A DNA stretch of 64,000 bases from Pirellulaceae bacterium (GTDB taxonomy: Bacteria; Planctomycetota; Planctomycetia; Pirellulales; Pirellulaceae): the NCBI GenBank assembly GCA_016784735.1, contig JADHUC010000003.1:50557-114556 (forward strand), given 5' to 3'. The notes beneath the pieces were generated by a model. That model saw only the letters and a list, made by a program, of their open reading frames with translations. It was not told the origin of the DNA and did not search any database. Within the stretch, counting starts at the first letter, position 1. Every line of letters begins with the position of its first letter. A program made the translations under genes and the position numbers. This document shows, one piece after another, positions 61,242-64,000 of this stretch.

Positions 61242-62966
61242 TCAGTTTGTCACGGGGACGAATTCCCAATGAGCGTGTCCCGCGATCTCCTGCCGGTTGC
61301 CCAGCGGCGGTTGCCGGCCGTCGGGCATCAGGCTATTCACCAACAGCAGGTTCAGGTCCACGAGCATTGGGTTCGAAGAAGAGAAGTAGCGATGTCCGAA
61401 TCCGATAGCAAACTCGTTGACATTGTCCGCATTGATCGTGTCCACTTGTGGATGCAGCAGCGGGCACAGGCCAATCGGCGGCTTGTCGCCGTGCAGCGTC
61501 TTCGAGAGCTTCAGCGGAAAATCCTGGGTCGAGTAGTAGTACGTAACGCGTTTCGCGCACGAGACCAGCGAAGGGGCCTGCGCGGCAAAGGTGGGCCAAT
61601 CCACGTCGGCCGCTGCCAGCACGACGTTGGCAAATACCTTCGAGCCGGGATTGACGCGTTTGTCAGACACCAACCGATGGACCGCGTCCAGCAATACTCG
61701 ATTCCCCAGGCTGTGTGCGATAACGTGAATGTCGAATCGAGTCGAGGCCTGATCCCGATGATCCAGGAGAGCCTGCAGCAACTCGGCCAGCGAGTCGACG
61801 CTCTTGGTTGCGTGCTGCTCGGCCGTGCGGTATCCCCCGAGCAGACCCAGCCCACGCTTTGTGTCGCCGGGCCACGTAAACGTAGTCGCCTTGCCGGGAA
61901 ATTCGAGATCGTGCTTCAGTTGAGCCGCCGATAGAATGGCGTTTTCGAACGAGTTGTTAAAGCCGTGGACGTACAGGAGCACGTCATCCTCCGCTAGCCC
62001 CTTTACGAACTGTTCCCTGGGGACGATCCGCGTATCGTACACGTAGAAATACTTGCCAGGATCGTATTTCTTCCACCAATCGCGTACGTTCGGCGGCAGT
62101 TCCAGCGAACCACGTTTGTGCGAGTCGACGGGAATGTTCACGGTACAGGAACCGTATCGCAGAGCCTCGGACAACTCGGCAGCGAACTTGCCGTTATCCG
62201 AAGTCTTACGATTGGTGGCAAAGAAGACGGTGCGCTCGGCCTTTGGTCGCAACTCCTCCAATGGCACCGACGGTTGCGCGCGTCCTTCGCCGTCACTCTT
62301 AGCCACGGTGGCGAGCTCCGAGCGGATGAACTCGCCAGGAATGGCAACTTTTTGCACCGTCGACTTTTCCTCAGGACGATACCGGGTTGTCTTGAGTTCG
62401 ATTTGGCGTACCTCTTTCTCGTCTCCGTCCAGACGATACGCGTTGATCGGTTTGACGATCGAATCGGGCCGTTCGGTCGCTGTGACCAGAGTCAGTTCGC
62501 TTCGCGTCCTTCCCGTGACCTCGACCTTCGTCAGACGCGTTGGCTTGACGAATTGAAGCTGCTCTCCCGCATAAGCGTACACTTCGTACGCCAATCGGTG
62601 AACGTCGGGACCGAGTGTCAGATCCGCGTAGGCGATCGCAACTGAGAAGCGGCCGATGGCGCCGGTACCAGGCCGCTTGACGATGACCGTTTTCTTGAAT
62701 CGCCCGTCGGCATCTCGGTTGCGGCTGCCCTTCGCCGCGACACGTTCGACGGATTGTTCCTCCGCCGTCGCAACCACAAGAGCATGAACCTCTAACCTCA
62801 CTTCCTTTTCGTCCGGCTCGAACGCAATGACCAAATCGATACGGTCGCCCGGCGGGTCGACCGAGCCGTCGGTAACGAGTCGTTGACGGATTAGCGTAGC
62901 CGCCGAGGATTCGGTGCATAGCAGACAGAACGCCGCGAGCGCGAACACTAGATAGCGAGTAAGCAT
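61242..62966 (-). CDS. secreted DUF900-type alpha/beta hydrolase
   Basis: A 574-aa protein; ATG 62966 is supported by GGAG seven bases upstream and begins the signal peptide (YLVFALAAFCLLCTESSA); the longer frame has no such start. The first 260 residues are beta-rich without recognised domain (DRIDLVIAFEPDEKEVRLE). The hydrolase starts at ERTVFFATNRKTSDNGKF, the same FxTNR entry as in the 58032 protein. It has DVLLYVHGFNNSFENAI, DIHVIAHSLGNRVLLDA with the Ser near 418, VVLAAADVDW with the acid, and a late VNEFAIGFGHRYF with the His. First gene of the operon with the metacaspase and second hydrolase. Confidence 0.87.
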   Translation of the reverse strand: MLTRYLVFALAAFCLLCTESSAATLIRQRLVTDGSVDPPGDRIDLVIAFEPDEKEVRLEVHALVVATAEEQSVERVAAKGSRNRDADGRFKKTVIVKRPGTGAIGRFSVAIAYADLTLGPDVHRLAYEVYAYAGEQLQFVKPTRLTKVEVTGRTRSELTLVTATERPDSIVKPINAYRLDGDEKEVRQIELKTTRYRPEEKSTVQKVAIPGEFIRSELATVAKSDGEGRAQPSVPLEELRPKAERTVFFATNRKTSDNGKFAAELSEALRYGSCTVNIPVDSHKRGSLELPPNVRDWWKKYDPGKYFYVYDTRIVPREQFVKGLAEDDVLLYVHGFNNSFENAILSAAQLKHDLEFPGKATTFTWPGDTKRGLGLLGGYRTAEQHATKSVDSLAELLQALLDHRDQASTRFDIHVIAHSLGNRVLLDAVHRLVSDKRVNPGSKVFANVVLAAADVDWPTFAAQAPSLVSCAKRVTYYYSTQDFPLKLSKTLHGDKPPIGLCPLLHPQVDTINADNVNEFAIGFGHRYFSSSNPMLVDLNLLLVNSLMPDGRQPPLGNRQEIAGHAHWEFVPVTN

Positions 62967-63245
62967 TCCTGGTCTCCGATAGCGTTGATTGGCATGAATG
63001 ATTCTATGCCAAATGCCCGGCAAATTCCACGATCCTACCGTACATGAGGCACCACAAGGTCTCAACAGCAGCGTGCCTGCTCGCGAACCATGGTGGAGCT
63101 CGGTATACTCTGGTGCGCGACAGGAGAACCCCGTCTGTCGGGAATGGCCAACGCGCCTTCGCGACAGGCGGATGCGTGGGCAATTGGGACGCGATAACTC
63201 CTTGCTTTCGAACAACCACTCCACTTTCGATAGGGAGAAGTGACC

Positions 63246-64000
63246 ATGGATCGACGTACATTCCTTCACACCAGTGCCACCGGATTGGCATTGTCTGCCG
63301 CCGGCAGATACGCGCCGGCGTTCGCCGAAGAAGCCCCGAAACGCGTCGGCTTGATCGGCTGCGGCTGGTATGGCAAATGCGACCTATTGCGTTTGATTCA
63401 AGTCGCCCCGGTCGAAGTGGTTTCCCTGTGCGACGTGGACAAGAAGATGCTGGCCGAGGCAGCCGATATTGTCGCCGAACGCCAAGCGTCCAAGAAGAAA
63501 CCACGCACGTATGGCGATTACCGCGAGATGCTCAAGGAAAAGGACCTGGACATCGTCCTTGTCGCCACGCCCGACCATTGGCATGCCTTGCCGATGATCG
63601 CCGCCGTCGAAGCCGGAGCCGACGTCTATGTACAGAAGCCCATCAGTATCGACGTGGCCGAGGGCCAGGCGATGCTCGCGGCGGCCCGCAAGCACAAGCG
63701 GGTCGTGCAAGTTGGCACGCAACGACGAAGCACGCCGCACATCGCCGAGGCCCGTCGCGATTTCATCAAGTCGGGCAAACTCGGCAAGATCGCCCACGTG
63801 GAAATCTGCTGCTACTACCACATGCGGGCTCGCGGCAACCCGCCCGACACGGATCCGCCCGAACACCTCGACTGGGAAATGTGGACTGGGCCGGCTCCGA
63901 TGCGCCCGTACAACTCGCTGGCCCACCCCGGTCGCTGGCGATCGTTCGTGGAATACAGCAATGGGATCATCGGCGACATGTGCATCCACATGCTGGACAC
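63246..64000 (+). CDS. Tat-exported Gfo/Idh/MocA-family oxidoreductase, partial
   Basis: The first 251 codons of a gene that continues past the window. ATG 63246 has AGGGAG eight bases before it. Tat signal DRRTFLHTSATGLALSAAG. Rossmann motif RVGLIGCGWYGKCDL, VSLCDVDKKM, and the family lysine in VQKPISIDV. It shares the plan of the 43521 protein but is only distantly similar. Divergent from the DUF900 operon with a 279-base region between. Sugar or sugar-acid dehydrogenase role assumed; substrate unknown. Confidence 0.92.
   Translation, partial: MDRRTFLHTSATGLALSAAGRYAPAFAEEAPKRVGLIGCGWYGKCDLLRLIQVAPVEVVSLCDVDKKMLAEAADIVAERQASKKKPRTYGDYREMLKEKDLDIVLVATPDHWHALPMIAAVEAGADVYVQKPISIDVAEGQAMLAAARKHKRVVQVGTQRRSTPHIAEARRDFIKSGKLGKIAHVEICCYYHMRARGNPPDTDPPEHLDWEMWTGPAPMRPYNSLAHPGRWRSFVEYSNGIIGDMCIHMLD

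Noticed and set aside
1..64000. tRNA or rRNA genes
   Set aside because: No cloverleaf with a GTTCGA-type arm and no rRNA-like conserved stretch was recognised by eye.

Overview
The window looks like chromosomal DNA of a planctomycete, most likely Pirellulales-like. This is inferred from gene content: Tat-signal Gfo/Idh/MocA oxidoreductases, a PVC-type dehydrogenase/HEAT/cytochrome c protein, very large secreted proteins (FecR-VIT-VWA, PQQ propeller-CBM9-malectin), DUF4838 and heparinase-type glycan proteins, and many palindromic interspersed repeats, some inserted in frame inside genes. GC is high, and most starts have a clear GGAG/GAGG Shine-Dalgarno. I saw no rRNA, tRNA, CRISPR array or intact insertion sequence.

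Layout. 1-4147 (minus): three secreted proteins (partial beta-sandwich protein, beta-helix protein, alpha/alpha-barrel protein). 4362-7790 (plus): FG-GAP propeller, Tat sialidase-like protein and aldo/keto reductase, probably one operon. 8000-13305 (minus): a two-gene module, zinc-ribbon DUF4145 protein plus a 1551-aa nuclease-STAND NTPase-HEAT protein; this is the best candidate for an immune system. 14241-22547 (plus): PQQ-propeller giant, ceramidase-like protein, unknown secreted protein. 22812-27189: DUF1846 protein and DUF4838 protein. 27300-27849: antitoxin/MazF pair. 27953-28462: short truncated-looking ORF and a repeat element. 28463-34786: 2107-aa FecR-VIT-VWA-TPR protein. 34804-40417 (minus): three secreted glycan-related proteins. 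40578-43469 (plus): sialidase-like and unknown secreted protein. 43521-45589 (minus): Tat oxidoreductase and CPCC protein. 46091-51820: a 1909-aa fusion of dehydrogenase, cytochrome c, beta-sandwich, deacetylase and TIM-barrel-like parts. 51810-57839 (minus): secreted TIM-barrel-like protein, BrnT-like/XRE toxin-antitoxin pair, Tat propeller protein, heparinase. 58032-62966 (minus): a three-gene operon of a secreted metacaspase-PDZ protein flanked by two DUF900-type alpha/beta hydrolases. 63246-64000: Tat oxidoreductase, cut by the window end.

Taken together, most genes encode exported proteins suited to breaking down complex, possibly sulfated or uronic-acid glycans. They are not arranged as a SusCD-type locus and no sulfatase is present. 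Embedded among them are two toxin-antitoxin pairs, one likely STAND-type defence operon and one undescribed-looking metacaspase/hydrolase operon. At least eight hairpin-type repeat elements of several families lie between or inside genes; three sit in frame within secreted proteins and lengthen them without breaking the frame.
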